A stretch of DNA of 64,000 nucleotides from Candidatus Latescibacterota bacterium (GCA_022822725.1 JAJEAN010000007.1:135435-199434); one strand, 5' to 3'. Numbered from the stretch's first letter, positions 45,381 to 54,931 are shown. A program made the numbers and translations. The notes: generated by a model not told the origin, from the letters alone.

Positions 45381-46195
45381 AGCACCTGGCTGAACAGAAA
45401 GCGTTTTTCGAGGAAGAGGGCTACCTGGTCGTCGAAGGCGTGCTGTCGGAAGACGAACTGGCCGCATGCCGCGAGGAGATCGAAAGGCTGCACCGGCTGT
45501 CGGCGGAACTCGAGTCCGCGGGCGATCCGGGATCCTCGCGTTTCCAGCGCGAACCCTACGCAAAGGGCGCGAACCGGCCGGACGGCCTGCCCGTGCTGCG
45601 AAAAATCGAGAACACGCGGGAAATCTCGCCGTTCTTTCGCGACCTCTCCGTCCACCCGAACCTGCTCCGGGTGCTGGGTGGATTGCTCGGTCCCGACCTG
45701 CTGCTGTTCCGCAGCACCCTGATGCTCAAGCCGGCCTTTCACGGGTCCGCCCATGCGCCGCACCAGGATTCGGCCTACTGGCCCATCGAACCGCCCGCCC
45801 TCGTGACCGTCAGCATTGCCCTGAACGACGCCACGCCCAAGAACGGCTGTTTCAAAGTCATCCCGCGCAGTCACAACTGGGGTTTGAAAGACTGGGGTCT
45901 TATCGCGCAGGCACAGGAATCCGAACCCGCGCACGATGAAGACCTGCGGGATGCCCAGCAGATCGAGGTGCCGCTGAAGGCCGGAAGCGCGCTCTTCTTC
46001 CACAGCCTTATGGTACACGGATCCGGTCCCAACCGGTCTCCCCACCCACGCAATACGGCGCTTTACGCCTACTTCCCGCCCCATGTCCGCTACGTCCCCG
46101 GCAAAGGCGGTCCCAGGGAAAAAACCTATCCGGTGGCGTGCGGTCTGGATGGCAGGAAGACCTTCACGCTGGAGACCGTGGGCCAGCAGGCGTAG
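45377..46195 (+). CDS. PhyH-family dioxygenase (second copy)
   Basis: A 272-residue Fe(II)/2-oxoglutarate dioxygenase of the phytanoyl-CoA family. Ligands are His129 and Asp131 (APHQDSAYW) and His214 (LMVHGSGPN). FFEEEGYLVVEGVLSEDEL at the N-terminus and NGCFKVIPRSHNWG in the core are typical. It differs clearly from the first PhyH protein and is closer to the EctD/fumonisin-type branch by its HQDSAYWP motif. The substrate is unknown. The ATG overlaps the stop of the small membrane protein. Confidence 0.9.
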   Translation: MKHLAEQKAFFEEEGYLVVEGVLSEDELAACREEIERLHRLSAELESAGDPGSSRFQREPYAKGANRPDGLPVLRKIENTREISPFFRDLSVHPNLLRVLGGLLGPDLLLFRSTLMLKPAFHGSAHAPHQDSAYWPIEPPALVTVSIALNDATPKNGCFKVIPRSHNWGLKDWGLIAQAQESEPAHDEDLRDAQQIEVPLKAGSALFFHSLMVHGSGPNRSPHPRNTALYAYFPPHVRYVPGKGGPREKTYPVACGLDGRKTFTLETVGQQA

Positions 46196-46237
46196 GCCGT
46201 ACCGGGCCGTACCGGGCCGTTCCGGGCCGTACCAGGC
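46196..46237. repeat. 10-bp x 4 tandem repeat after the PhyH stop
   Basis: GGCCGTACCG is repeated four times with two substitutions, starting at the stop codon of the dioxygenase. After it, 46255-46330 is AT-rich and probably holds the promoter of the next genes, though no clear -35/-10 pair stands out. Confidence 0.85.
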
Positions 46238-46417
46238 CGGGGTCCGTCTTCCCGTTTTATAACAAAAAAGGTAAATTAAACTTCCGCTTGAAATAATAAT
46301 AAACTATATAGTAACTATACATCCTGTTTAATGATGGCATGCCGGCTTCCGCACCGGATGCCGTTCCTGCACACAACCGTTCTTGAGACCGGTCAGCACC
46401 GAATCGGGAGAGACTTC

Positions 46418-46597
46418 ATGCGAAACACGGAAGCGCAAGATACCAACGAGGTACTGAATGAACTGCGCGGCGAGCTGCACGAGGTGGTTATATTGTTGTC
46501 GACGATAGCCCGGCACATCGACGATTTTCGTTACGAGACGCACAAGTTGAACAGGTATCTGCGCAGCATCCCGCGCGAAGAACAGTCAAACGCCTGA
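46418..46597 (+). CDS. Small helical protein, 59 residues
   Basis: A short protein, mostly one long helix with regular hydrophobic spacing (NEVLNELRGELHEVVILLSTIARHIDDF), so a coiled coil or dimeric helical hairpin is likely. ATG 46418 has GGGAGAG eight bases upstream; the open frame continues left to 46331, but without a good start. It lies 23 bases before the ComB-like gene and is probably co-transcribed with it. No function is known to me. Confidence 0.55.
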   Translation: MRNTEAQDTNEVLNELRGELHEVVILLSTIARHIDDFRYETHKLNRYLRSIPREEQSNA

Positions 46598-46620
46598 GCC
46601 AGGCTGACCGAGAGCTTCCG

Positions 46621-47385
46621 ATGTACTTTGACCAGGAATCGTTCGATATACGATGCGAGTGGGGCATGGAGGGGCTTCATGAACTGCTGCCCATCAGCAG
46701 GGCCGTGGTCATCGTCGACGTCCTGTCGTTTACCACCAGTGTGGACGTAGCGGCGGCAAACGGTGCGCTGGTCTACCCCTTCCGGAGCAGGGACCATTCG
46801 GCGGCGGACTACGCCAGGTCCCGCAATGCGCTCATGGCCAATGCTACCCGGGAATTCGAAGGGGGCGGTTTTTCGCTGTCCCCCTCCTCCCTGCTGGACA
46901 TACCCGCCGGCACCTCCCTGGTGCTGCCTTCTCCCAACGGGTCCACGTTATCCTTGTCGACCGGTGATATACCCACATTCGCCGGCTGTCTCCGGAACGC
47001 AACGGCTCTCGCCGGGATACTGCGGCAGTACGGGACCGGCATCAGCATAATTCCCGCGGGGGAACGCTGGAAGCAGCATCAAACCCTCAGGCCCGCGATC
47101 GAAGACCTGATCGGCGCGGGAGCCGTCATCCATGCGTTGAAAGCCACCCGTTCGCCGGAAGGCACCCTTTCGCCGGAAGCCGAAACCGCCGCCCGCGTTT
47201 TCGAAGCGTTCAGGGACGATCTGGAATCGGTCCTATGCGGGTCGGGTTCCGGCAGGGAGCTGATCGGCAGGGGATTCGCGGAGGATGTGCGACTTGCCGC
47301 GGCCCTGGATGCGAGCAGTTGTGTTCCGGTGTTGAAGGACGGAGCGTACCGGGCATATCGACCGACCGGCAGCGCCGACGCGTGA
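46621..47385 (+). CDS. 2-phosphosulfolactate phosphatase family protein (ComB-like)
   Basis: A 254-residue protein of the ComB family, Mg-dependent phosphatases that make sulfolactate in coenzyme M synthesis in archaea and also occur in bacteria of unclear physiology. VVIVDVLSFTTSVDVAAANG, LPSPNGSTLS, GCLRNATALA, IPAGERW...LRPAIEDLIGAGAV and the C-terminal ELIGRGFAEDVRLAAALD follow the family pattern. Neither ComA nor sulfolactate genes are close by, so the substrate is open. Confidence 0.85.
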   Translation: MYFDQESFDIRCEWGMEGLHELLPISRAVVIVDVLSFTTSVDVAAANGALVYPFRSRDHSAADYARSRNALMANATREFEGGGFSLSPSSLLDIPAGTSLVLPSPNGSTLSLSTGDIPTFAGCLRNATALAGILRQYGTGISIIPAGERWKQHQTLRPAIEDLIGAGAVIHALKATRSPEGTLSPEAETAARVFEAFRDDLESVLCGSGSGRELIGRGFAEDVRLAAALDASSCVPVLKDGAYRAYRPTGSADA

Positions 47386-47396
47386 TCGCATAATCC

Positions 47397-48428
47397 TCAC
47401 ACGTCATACGCCTGCCACGTACCCAGGCAGCCGTGGCCGCGCCGGACGTGAAGCAACCGTTTTTCGGGTTCGGCGATGTATCCTGAAATCGAATGCATCC
47501 CGACCGCGCCGTGCCGGCAGATCCCACCGGGATCGTTTTCGTGATCGGCCAGGATTGCTTTGATCGTGTCGACGGTGATCGTTCCCCAAGACTTCTGGAC
47601 GAGATGCCGGACGCGGTCCAGCCTGGGGCATGAATCCGGCAGGTATCCGCGTTCGTGACCGGCGAACGCGGGGGTCAGGTAGTGGTTGGTGTGCAGGCAG
47701 GCGTCCGGATGGGCGTCCCGGTACCGGGCAATTCCCTCGGGCCGTATTTCCACGGTATCGATGCGTCCCTGTCCGTCACACAACACCAGGTTGGCGGCCG
47801 AACAGGTGCGGTGCCTTGAAAGAACTCCCACGCAGTCTTCGACAGTCCGCTGCTCCAGGACCAGGCGCTTGATCGGATAATGAGGCAGTCCCATCCGCCA
47901 TGTACATCCATATAGGGCATTGGCGAAATGGGCCACGCCGTGCTCGTTCATCCCTGAATAACCCAACTGGCCGGCGAAGGTGAACATCAACGCGCGGGGT
48001 CGGCCATCGCCGGGTCTAATCCGTAACAGCAGCGCGACGTCGGCGTATTCCGGCTCGAGATCCTGGTTCTGTCCCGCCAGCGTGTTTCCATCGGCCGTGG
48101 CCGACCGCGTCAGCGCGAAGGCGGTGCAGGCCCCGACCGTCCGTTGCGCGGCCTCGGCACGGGCCTGGCACAGGACCGCTTCTTCCAGGCTGATGCCCGC
48201 ACCCGCCGCCAGTCCTCGCACCTCCTCCGAGAAGGCCGGACTCATGCGCTCCATCAGCGGCCAGAAACCCATGGCGTTCCGACACAGCGTATCCCGGGAC
48301 ATCCCGGTCAACCGATCGATCCATCGCAGGTACCTTTGGACGAGGCTGGCGGCCTGCGCACCGTGTTGATAGCCCATCTCGTAGCTGGTGCCCTCGACTT
48401 CGATCAACGGGAAAGTGTGATCGGGCAT
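47397..48428 (-). CDS. C45-family peptidase / isopenicillin N acyltransferase-like protein
   Basis: A 343-residue Ntn-hydrolase resembling fungal acyl-CoA:6-aminopenicillanic acid acyltransferase and bacterial C45 peptidases. These are made as precursors that cut themselves before a Cys; here Cys101 in VGACTAFAL is the likely nucleophile. GNTLAGQNQDLEP, GYSGMNEHGVAHFANAL and TNHYLTP are family segments. Bacterial members hydrolyse or transfer N-acyl groups, with substrates mostly unknown. It lies 79 bases downstream of addA on the same strand, which may be chance. Confidence 0.85.
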   Translation of the reverse strand: MPDHTFPLIEVEGTSYEMGYQHGAQAASLVQRYLRWIDRLTGMSRDTLCRNAMGFWPLMERMSPAFSEEVRGLAAGAGISLEEAVLCQARAEAAQRTVGACTAFALTRSATADGNTLAGQNQDLEPEYADVALLLRIRPGDGRPRALMFTFAGQLGYSGMNEHGVAHFANALYGCTWRMGLPHYPIKRLVLEQRTVEDCVGVLSRHRTCSAANLVLCDGQGRIDTVEIRPEGIARYRDAHPDACLHTNHYLTPAFAGHERGYLPDSCPRLDRVRHLVQKSWGTITVDTIKAILADHENDPGGICRHGAVGMHSISGYIAEPEKRLLHVRRGHGCLGTWQAYDV

Positions 48429-48507
48429 AGCGTCCTTTCCGGGATTCGGTTCGGTTCCATCAGGATGGAAACTTGCTGACGGCCGGACGGCGGATTCGCG
48501 GGGCGTT

Positions 48508-51500
48508 TCAACGCGGGTTCCCCCGATACGTCCACGTCCGCCACCCCTGCAGCATCGGGAAATACAGGCCCAGGTTGACCGGTCCCGATTCCAGCGTTTG
48601 CAGGACGTCCGCGTAGCCCTCCAGCTGGCTGCGGTAACGCTGCTGCTCGTTATCCAGAAAACCCTCGAGATCCCCGCCGGTATGGGCGCTGGTCTTGTAG
48701 TCGATGATCCAGCGCGTGCCTTCGAACACGAAGGTCCGGTCCACGACGTATCTTTGGGCCCGGCCGTTGAGGACCGTGGTCAGGGCAAGCTCCCTTTCGT
48801 CGCCCGGGTGCAGGGACAGTATCCAGCGACCCCTTGCGTCGGCGACCGTGTTCTCCAGGGCGGAGCGTGCCCGGGAAACCGCCTCGTCCAGCCTTTCTCC
48901 GGCCAGTCCTTCCTGCCTGAGTGCCGTGCGAAGCATAGCCTCGTCGAAGTCCAGGCGATCCGGTGCGTACATGCGCTGCAGCACCTGGTGCACGACAATA
49001 CCCACCCTTCGCTGAAGTTCGGTTACCCACTCGAAGGTGGGATGTCCCGAATCGTCGCTGTCGGGATCCGACGGATCGAAAGGCGGTTTAAAGTCGATGT
49101 CTTCGGGGGCCGGTCCGGGCGTCCAGTCCGCAACCAGGCGGCGCAGCGGTACCCCCCGGGGCCTGGCCGCTGCCGCGTCGCGTTCCGGGTCTTTTCCTTC
49201 GTAGTCCTTCAGCGCTTCCATGAATTCAGGCTCCACGGCGTGCCATATTCTCGCGAGCAGCGTCCGGGAGCCCGGTGGCTTCAGTATATCGTTCTCCGGA
49301 TCGGGTACGGCGTGCCCGAGCAGATGCAGGCTTTGCCGGGCCCGGGTTGCGGCCACGTAGAGCAGCCGGGTCCTCTCATTTTCGCGTTTTTGCGATTCAA
49401 TGCGGGCCAGGTAGGCGTAGAGCGGGTCTTTATCGCCGCCGGTGGCGCGAATGGGCGCCAGCAGAAGCCGTGACCGGCCGCCGCGGGTGTATTCGTGCCA
49501 CATGAGCAACCTTGGGTCCTCCGACCGCGGAAGGCGGCCCAGGCCGGGCAGGATGACCGTATCGAACTCCAGTCCCTTGGCCCGGTGAATGGTCAGCAGC
49601 TGCACGTCCCCGGCGGCTTCGATGTCCGATGGCGCGAAAAGGCGCGCGACGTCATCGGCGAATACCCGCTCGTCCGGGATCCCCAGGCCGTCCTGGGCCC
49701 GTTCCAGGAGATCAAGATAGGCGGCGGCGTCTTCGCGTTCCGACCGTGTCTCCAGGCAGTCCGGACCGCCCATTTCGGACCACACGCCTTCCACCAGCTG
49801 GCGGACAGGCAGCCGTGCGCGGAGCGCGAACGCATTTGCGAGGACGGGCATCATGCGGTCGATCCTGGACCGGGCGTCCGTTGACAGCCGCTCCCGCCGC
49901 GCGGGATCCTGAAGAAGATCCCATACGGCGGAAGGGGCGTTGCCTCCGGCCAGGGCTTCAAGGTCCGTCAGCGTGAAACCGCACCACGGCGCGCGCAGCA
50001 CGGACAGCCATGACAGGCGGTCGCCAGGATGCAGGAGCGCCCGCGTGAGCGACAGCAGGTCCCGCACCACCGGACGGTCCCCCAGGGCGTCGATCTCCAC
50101 GGCGCGGAATCTCATCCCGTTCCTTCTCAAAGCGGAAACGATACCGGCCAGATGACTGCGTGCGTGGACCAGCACGGCGATGGTCCCGTCCGGTCGCCGC
50201 GCCTGCGCCTCGGCGATGATCTCGACGACGCGTTCGGCTTCGGCCTCCTGGTTGCGGTCGAGGAAGGGATGGAAGCGGACGCGGCTATCGGGATGGTCGT
50301 CCTTGAACGCCACGGAGGGCTCGTAGGTTACCGCACCCGACAGGAAGTCCTCGCTCGCAGGGAAGGCGTCGCTCAACACGCGATTCACCCAGTCCACGAC
50401 GCGTGGATGGGAGCGGAAATTCACTGAAAGTGCGAGGGGGACCGGGCGGACGGCGCCTACCCCGTTCTTACGGGCCTGGAGAAAGAGCCCCACCTCCGCT
50501 TCGCGAAACCCGTAGATCGACTGCATGGGGTCGCCCACCAGGAACAGCGTCCTGCCGTCATCCGGGCGCCAGTCCCTGATCAGGCGGGTGAGCAGGCCGT
50601 ACTGGCTCTGGGAGGTGTCCTGGAATTCGTCGATGAGCAGGTGCATGATATGATCGTCCAGGCTCCGGGCCAGGTCGGTGGGCGCCTCGTCTCTGCCCAG
50701 GTCGGTGGGCGCTTCGTCCCGTCCCAGGTCGGTGGGCGCCTCGTCCCGTCTCAGGTCGGTGGGCGCCTCGTCCCGGCCCAGGGCGGTCCGCGCGCCGATG
50801 CCGATCTCCGTGAAGTCGACGCATCCTTCTTCCCGGAAGACGAGCCTGAGTTGTTCCACCGCCACGGGCAGCAGGAGCATCAGCGCGTTCAGGACGTCCC
50901 ACTGCCCTTCATCGAATCGTGGAGGGGGCAGGGAGCGCAATTCGTGCAACGATTCGGCGGTTTCCGGGGTCAGGTCGATGCGGGCAAGCCGTTCCTTGGC
51001 GTCGCGTCCGGCATCGGTCGCCGGGAATCCCTGGTTGACATTCAGGGACCGGCGCCGGGTCCCCTGCCCGGTTAGGAACATCTCCGCGATGCCGACCCAG
51101 AAAGGGAGTGAATCGGCATCCGCTTCCGGAAACCCGGTCATCTCGTGACATGCGTCGATCGCACTCTCCCGGTTCGTCGCACTCTTCTGGTTCGTCGTAC
51201 TCTCCCGATTCCTCGCACGCAGATTCGATGCCGCGAAACGGGCGAGCGCGGCGGTTTCGTCCCTGAAACGCTCCGGGAACCCGGTCCGGGCCCGGTCCAG
51301 GGCACTTTCGAGAACCTCCCCAAGCGCCGACTCCAGGTCGGCACGCAGTGCCTCGGGCCCGCGAGGTTCCTGGTTATCGCCGGCAGCGCCAGCATCACGC
51401 GACGCGCCGGTATCGCTCGACGTGACGGCATCGCCTTCTGCCTCGGGCCCGCGAGGCGCCGGAGCATCAGGCAACGCACGGTGGCGCCCACGATCGGCCA

Positions 51501-52122
51501 CGTGCCGTATCCACTGGTCCCTGGTGCCCAGCATGACGCTCAGCAGTTGCTCAACTCTCCCGAAGTGGTTGTCCAGGTGGGCAAGCAGTACGGCCACGGC
51601 TTCGGCCACGTCCGCCGGCGTCCCTTCGGCATCCAGCAAGGACACCGTCTGGCGGGCTGCACGCGCGTACAGGTGTCCCGCGTCATCCACCGGGCTGAGC
51701 GCCGCGCCCATGCGGGAGACCCAGGGCATCCTGCGCACCAGCATGGCGCAGAGCGAATCGATCGTCTGGATACGCAGGCGCGCCGGATGTTCGGCCAAAC
51801 GCCAGCCCAGCCGGTCATTGCGTGCAACGGCTTCCCGCGCGAGATTCCAGGTGTGGGCTTCGTGCGGCGTCGCGGGTCGTGGGCCGGCGGCGGATCCCAG
51901 GGCCGCGACGATTCGATGGCGCATCTCCGCGGCGGCCTTGCGGGTAAAGGTGATGGCCACGACGGCCTCCGGCCGGTCAACCCGTGCCAGCAAGGCCAGG
52001 AACCGCTGGATGAGCAACTCGGTCTTTCCGGACCCCGCGGGGGCCTGGACGATGAACGACCGGGCAGTATCGAGCGCCTCGAGACGTTGCCCCTGGTCCG
52101 CTGCCGGTTCAATCACGTTCAT
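48508..52122 (-). CDS. addA: AddA-like helicase-nuclease (UvrD/RecB superfamily)
   Basis: A 1204-residue subunit of an AddAB-type double-strand break resection enzyme. Motif I is QAPAGSGKTELLIQR (residues 26-40), followed by AITFTRKAAAEMRHRI. Walker B is LLIDEFQDTSQ near residue 497, and LLTIHRAKGLEFDTVILPGL near 850 is helicase motif V-like. A RecB-type nuclease is at the C-terminus (IIDYKTSAHTGGDLEG, about 1140). Two repeat-coded inserts are seen: six-residue units at about 303-320 and four nine-residue GRDEAPTDL units at about 448-484, just before Walker B. The start lies 14 bases inside the end of addB. Confidence 0.92.
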   Translation of the reverse strand: MNVIEPAADQGQRLEALDTARSFIVQAPAGSGKTELLIQRFLALLARVDRPEAVVAITFTRKAAAEMRHRIVAALGSAAGPRPATPHEAHTWNLAREAVARNDRLGWRLAEHPARLRIQTIDSLCAMLVRRMPWVSRMGAALSPVDDAGHLYARAARQTVSLLDAEGTPADVAEAVAVLLAHLDNHFGRVEQLLSVMLGTRDQWIRHVADRGRHRALPDAPAPRGPEAEGDAVTSSDTGASRDAGAAGDNQEPRGPEALRADLESALGEVLESALDRARTGFPERFRDETAALARFAASNLRARNRESTTNQKSATNRESAIDACHEMTGFPEADADSLPFWVGIAEMFLTGQGTRRRSLNVNQGFPATDAGRDAKERLARIDLTPETAESLHELRSLPPPRFDEGQWDVLNALMLLLPVAVEQLRLVFREEGCVDFTEIGIGARTALGRDEAPTDLRRDEAPTDLGRDEAPTDLGRDEAPTDLARSLDDHIMHLLIDEFQDTSQSQYGLLTRLIRDWRPDDGRTLFLVGDPMQSIYGFREAEVGLFLQARKNGVGAVRPVPLALSVNFRSHPRVVDWVNRVLSDAFPASEDFLSGAVTYEPSVAFKDDHPDSRVRFHPFLDRNQEAEAERVVEIIAEAQARRPDGTIAVLVHARSHLAGIVSALRRNGMRFRAVEIDALGDRPVVRDLLSLTRALLHPGDRLSWLSVLRAPWCGFTLTDLEALAGGNAPSAVWDLLQDPARRERLSTDARSRIDRMMPVLANAFALRARLPVRQLVEGVWSEMGGPDCLETRSEREDAAAYLDLLERAQDGLGIPDERVFADDVARLFAPSDIEAAGDVQLLTIHRAKGLEFDTVILPGLGRLPRSEDPRLLMWHEYTRGGRSRLLLAPIRATGGDKDPLYAYLARIESQKRENERTRLLYVAATRARQSLHLLGHAVPDPENDILKPPGSRTLLARIWHAVEPEFMEALKDYEGKDPERDAAAARPRGVPLRRLVADWTPGPAPEDIDFKPPFDPSDPDSDDSGHPTFEWVTELQRRVGIVVHQVLQRMYAPDRLDFDEAMLRTALRQEGLAGERLDEAVSRARSALENTVADARGRWILSLHPGDERELALTTVLNGRAQRYVVDRTFVFEGTRWIIDYKTSAHTGGDLEGFLDNEQQRYRSQLEGYADVLQTLESGPVNLGLYFPMLQGWRTWTYRGNPR
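50671..50778 (-). repeat. 27-bp x 4 in-frame repeat in addA
   Basis: Four near-identical units containing CAGGTCGGTGGGCGCCTCGT, starting at 50671, encode GRDEAPTDL repeats on the reverse strand, about 12 residues before the Walker B Asp-Glu. Confidence 0.95.
51160..51213 (-). repeat. 18-bp x 3 in-frame repeat in addA
   Basis: CGCACTCTCCCGGTTCGT and two variants encode Asn-Arg-Glu-Ser-like hexapeptides in the first helicase half. Confidence 0.9.
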
Positions 52123-54796
52123 CCTCCGGATCCTCCAGTTCCACCGTCCCCTGGCTTATCCGGCACAGGGACGGCAGTTCGCAGTACCGGCAGGTCTTCG
52201 CAGGGTTTTTGGGATCCACATGCGCGCGGCCTTTACGGAAGCCACGTCCGAGTTCATCCAGCACCGCCCTCCAGTCGCTTATGGTCTGCGCCATGGGCGG
52301 CTGCGTTTCCGGTACCCGGATCCCCGGCGCGATCTCCGGGGTTTCGGCCAGTCCCCTGAATCCCAGGTCACCCGTACGCAACCTGGCGAACAGGACGCCG
52401 GCCACCTCGGTATCCGTGGTTACGGCGTATATGGGCAACTGGGGTTCGTCCGGTCTCGCGCCCTCCCAGTCGGCGGGACCGCATTCCCCGGACTTGTAGT
52501 CCAGGATGACCAGCTTCCCGTCCTCCAGGCGGTCCACCCGGTCCACCCGGATACTCACCTCGATGCCGCCGACTTCAACGGACCGAATCTCCTCCTGGTC
52601 GACCACCTCGAACGGCTTTCGCATTCGTTCCAGCTCCATCCATTCAACTATGATACGCGAAAGCCGGGCCTGCTCGATTTCCGCAAGGCGGGGATTGCGC
52701 CCTAAACGGCCACCGAGTATCCGCCGGACCTCGGGTTCGACGTAACCGCGTACCAGGTCCGCCAGCCCCTCTTCCGTCACTGCGAGCAGATGCCCGTGAG
52801 ACTTCATCCGTCCCCAGACCCGTTCGAGCACGCGGTGCATGAGCCTTCCCCGGTCAAGCGCGTTCAGGCCGGGTTCGGGCTCCTCCAGCGCCCTGGCACC
52901 GAGCCGCAGTTCGGCAAATGCCTTGAACGGGCAGGCCGCCTGGAGCTTGAACAGAAAGGTCCCGCCCGTGAGCGCCGCGTCACCACTTGCCGGTCCGTAG
53001 TGGTCGTCCAGGACCTCCAGCACGGAAGCGCCGCGGGACCCTTCCCCTTCGCCGCGGGACCTTTCGTCGACGCCGCGAGACCTTTCGTCGTCGCCGGATG
53101 GCGGCGGGATCCCGAGGCCGGCGGCCGAGGTTTCGGGCAGCATGCGAACGAGTGGACTGACGGCCAGGTCCGCATCCCCTTCCCGCTCCGGATAGCTTAC
53201 GACGACGGAAGGCGCGGACGAGAGAAGGCGTCCGGTGAGCATCCGTTTGGATTCGAGTTCCCGGTTCGGCGACGACCCGGGCAGGCCGTAACGGCGTTGA
53301 AGGCGTACCGGAACGAACGGGTCCGGCACGGGATCGACAGGCCAGGCGCCGTCATGCAGTCCCATCAGCCAGAGCCGGTCGAAACGGAGGCCGGAGCTTT
53401 CGATTACACCCAGGATCTGGATGGGGGCCGGCGCGGATTCCGGTTGAAACTGCCGGCCCGAAGCCAGCTTCCTCAGCGCGTCCACCGCCCCGTGGAGCGG
53501 AACGCGCCCGCAAATATCGTCCAGGCTGGCCAGGTCGGAGAGCAAATCGCGCCAGACTTCCAGAGTCTGGTATTCGGTACTGTCTAGCGTGCGGTCTCCC
53601 GGCCAGCCAATGTCGCGAAGGAACGCGGAAAGGGCAGGCGCCCAGTCGCTGGGCAGCCGCGGATGCTGAAGCGTCCGGTGTTTTTCCAACCAGGTTTCGA
53701 GCAGGATCACGAGCCTGGCACACCCGCCAAAGCCCGTTCTTCTCCGCGCCCGTTCGATCACATCCTGCAGGGACACGTCCGGCGCGCCGCCGCCGCGCAG
53801 GTCCGCGTCCAGCAGGGCCCGACCGGTCATTTCCTCCACGGCCCCGGGCAGGAAGGGGGATCGCACTACGCGCCCGGCCTGTTCGACAGAGAGATCACCG
53901 GGGTCGGTTCCCAGGAACAGGAACGCAGTCTGGATAACGGCACGTTCATCGAGCGGCCGTCCGAGGGAAATGTTAAAGCACCGCACGGGGTCGAGGTCCG
54001 GTCGCAGCCGGTTCCGGGGGTGCAACACTTCGCCGAATACACGCTCGATCTCGTCCCTGTGCAGACTCAGTTCGGGTACGACGATGCCGATCCGGTACGC
54101 CGGTTCGCGCGCGTCCGGATCGCTTTCCAGGCATCGGCGCGCCCATTCGGCGGCGGCCCGGATCTCACGGCCGGCATCGGCAAAGCCCACGCGGGCGGCG
54201 TCCCCGGCTTCACCGGTGTGCGCGCTCTGCCGGACCTTCACGCCTCGCCGTTCCAGGGCGTCGATCAGGCTTTGCTGCACCGGCGATAACTCCATGAATC
54301 CTGCGAATTCAACCTCATCGGGCACCGGTGCCGCGCCCCGGTCGATGAGGTCCGCGACATATGCGGGCAACTCGGCGCTCGAAATCCAGCCGTTTCGCCT
54401 GCAGCGTGCCTGGAACGACCGGACCCAGCCCAGGAAAGTCCGGGCGTCCACAGATTCTTTCCATGCCTCTGCGTCGAGCGGAATCCCCCAGCCGCACAGA
54501 CTTTTCCAGGACCCGGTGGCGGCCGCTGCCGTCGAGGGAATGTCCAGCAGCGTGTCTTCGGCCATCGATCGGATGACGTCTTCCCAGATCAACCGTTCTT
54601 CGGCCGGCTGGAGCAGTCGGTCCTCCGTTGCGAAGTGATTGGAGAACAGCCCGTTCTTCCACGTTTCCGCCAGCCACGCGGACAGCGGAATGATCTGTGC
54701 GGTAGGCCAGGAAGCCCGTCCCGCCGCCTCCTGGATCCGGTCATGATCGCGGCGGAGTTCGCGTGCGAGTCGGGTGGTCGCGGTTATGATGGTCAT
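52109..54796 (-). CDS. addB: AddB-like nuclease subunit with Fe-S cysteines
   Basis: An 895-residue partner of AddA, with a degenerate UvrD-like fold and no Walker A, and a C-terminal PD-(D/E)XK nuclease (LVILDYKSGECGPADW, about residue 765). Four Cys suitable for an AddB-type 4Fe-4S cluster are present: one in ACPFKAFAEL (about 624) and three in CRYCELPSLC near the end. It resembles the probable DNA repair protein family that pairs with UvrD-like helicases in several Gram-negative groups. A Glu/Arg/Ser/Gly heptapeptide repeat from a 21-bp minisatellite splits the region before the nuclease. ATG 54796; it is the first gene of the addBA unit. Confidence 0.85.
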   Translation of the reverse strand: MTIITATTRLARELRRDHDRIQEAAGRASWPTAQIIPLSAWLAETWKNGLFSNHFATEDRLLQPAEERLIWEDVIRSMAEDTLLDIPSTAAAATGSWKSLCGWGIPLDAEAWKESVDARTFLGWVRSFQARCRRNGWISSAELPAYVADLIDRGAAPVPDEVEFAGFMELSPVQQSLIDALERRGVKVRQSAHTGEAGDAARVGFADAGREIRAAAEWARRCLESDPDAREPAYRIGIVVPELSLHRDEIERVFGEVLHPRNRLRPDLDPVRCFNISLGRPLDERAVIQTAFLFLGTDPGDLSVEQAGRVVRSPFLPGAVEEMTGRALLDADLRGGGAPDVSLQDVIERARRRTGFGGCARLVILLETWLEKHRTLQHPRLPSDWAPALSAFLRDIGWPGDRTLDSTEYQTLEVWRDLLSDLASLDDICGRVPLHGAVDALRKLASGRQFQPESAPAPIQILGVIESSGLRFDRLWLMGLHDGAWPVDPVPDPFVPVRLQRRYGLPGSSPNRELESKRMLTGRLLSSAPSVVVSYPEREGDADLAVSPLVRMLPETSAAGLGIPPPSGDDERSRGVDERSRGEGEGSRGASVLEVLDDHYGPASGDAALTGGTFLFKLQAACPFKAFAELRLGARALEEPEPGLNALDRGRLMHRVLERVWGRMKSHGHLLAVTEEGLADLVRGYVEPEVRRILGGRLGRNPRLAEIEQARLSRIIVEWMELERMRKPFEVVDQEEIRSVEVGGIEVSIRVDRVDRLEDGKLVILDYKSGECGPADWEGARPDEPQLPIYAVTTDTEVAGVLFARLRTGDLGFRGLAETPEIAPGIRVPETQPPMAQTISDWRAVLDELGRGFRKGRAHVDPKNPAKTCRYCELPSLCRISQGTVELEDPEDERD
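53029..53091 (-). repeat. 21-bp x 3 in-frame repeat in addB
   Basis: CGCCGCGGGACCCTTCCCCT and two variants encode DERSRGV-type heptapeptides in a linker of the AddB-like protein. Confidence 0.9.
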
Positions 54797-54856
54797 GACG
54801 ACAATACCATGTGTATTCGTAAGGCGGTACAGGCGGAAATGCGGGTGGTTTCGACC

Positions 54857-54931
54857 CGCGTCCGGATCCCCCGTGTTCGCGGCCCCCGCGTCCGGGGCTT
54901 CCGTGGCCGGGGTTCCCGCATCCAGGGCCCG
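54857..54931. repeat. 15-bp x 5 degenerate repeat upstream of addB
   Basis: Units CGCGTCCGGATCCCC, CGTGTTCGCGGCCCC and three more follow in a strict 15-base rhythm. The 414-base gap from 54797 to 55210 otherwise holds AT-rich sequence (54985-55110) and a promoter; no gene is seen. Confidence 0.8.
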
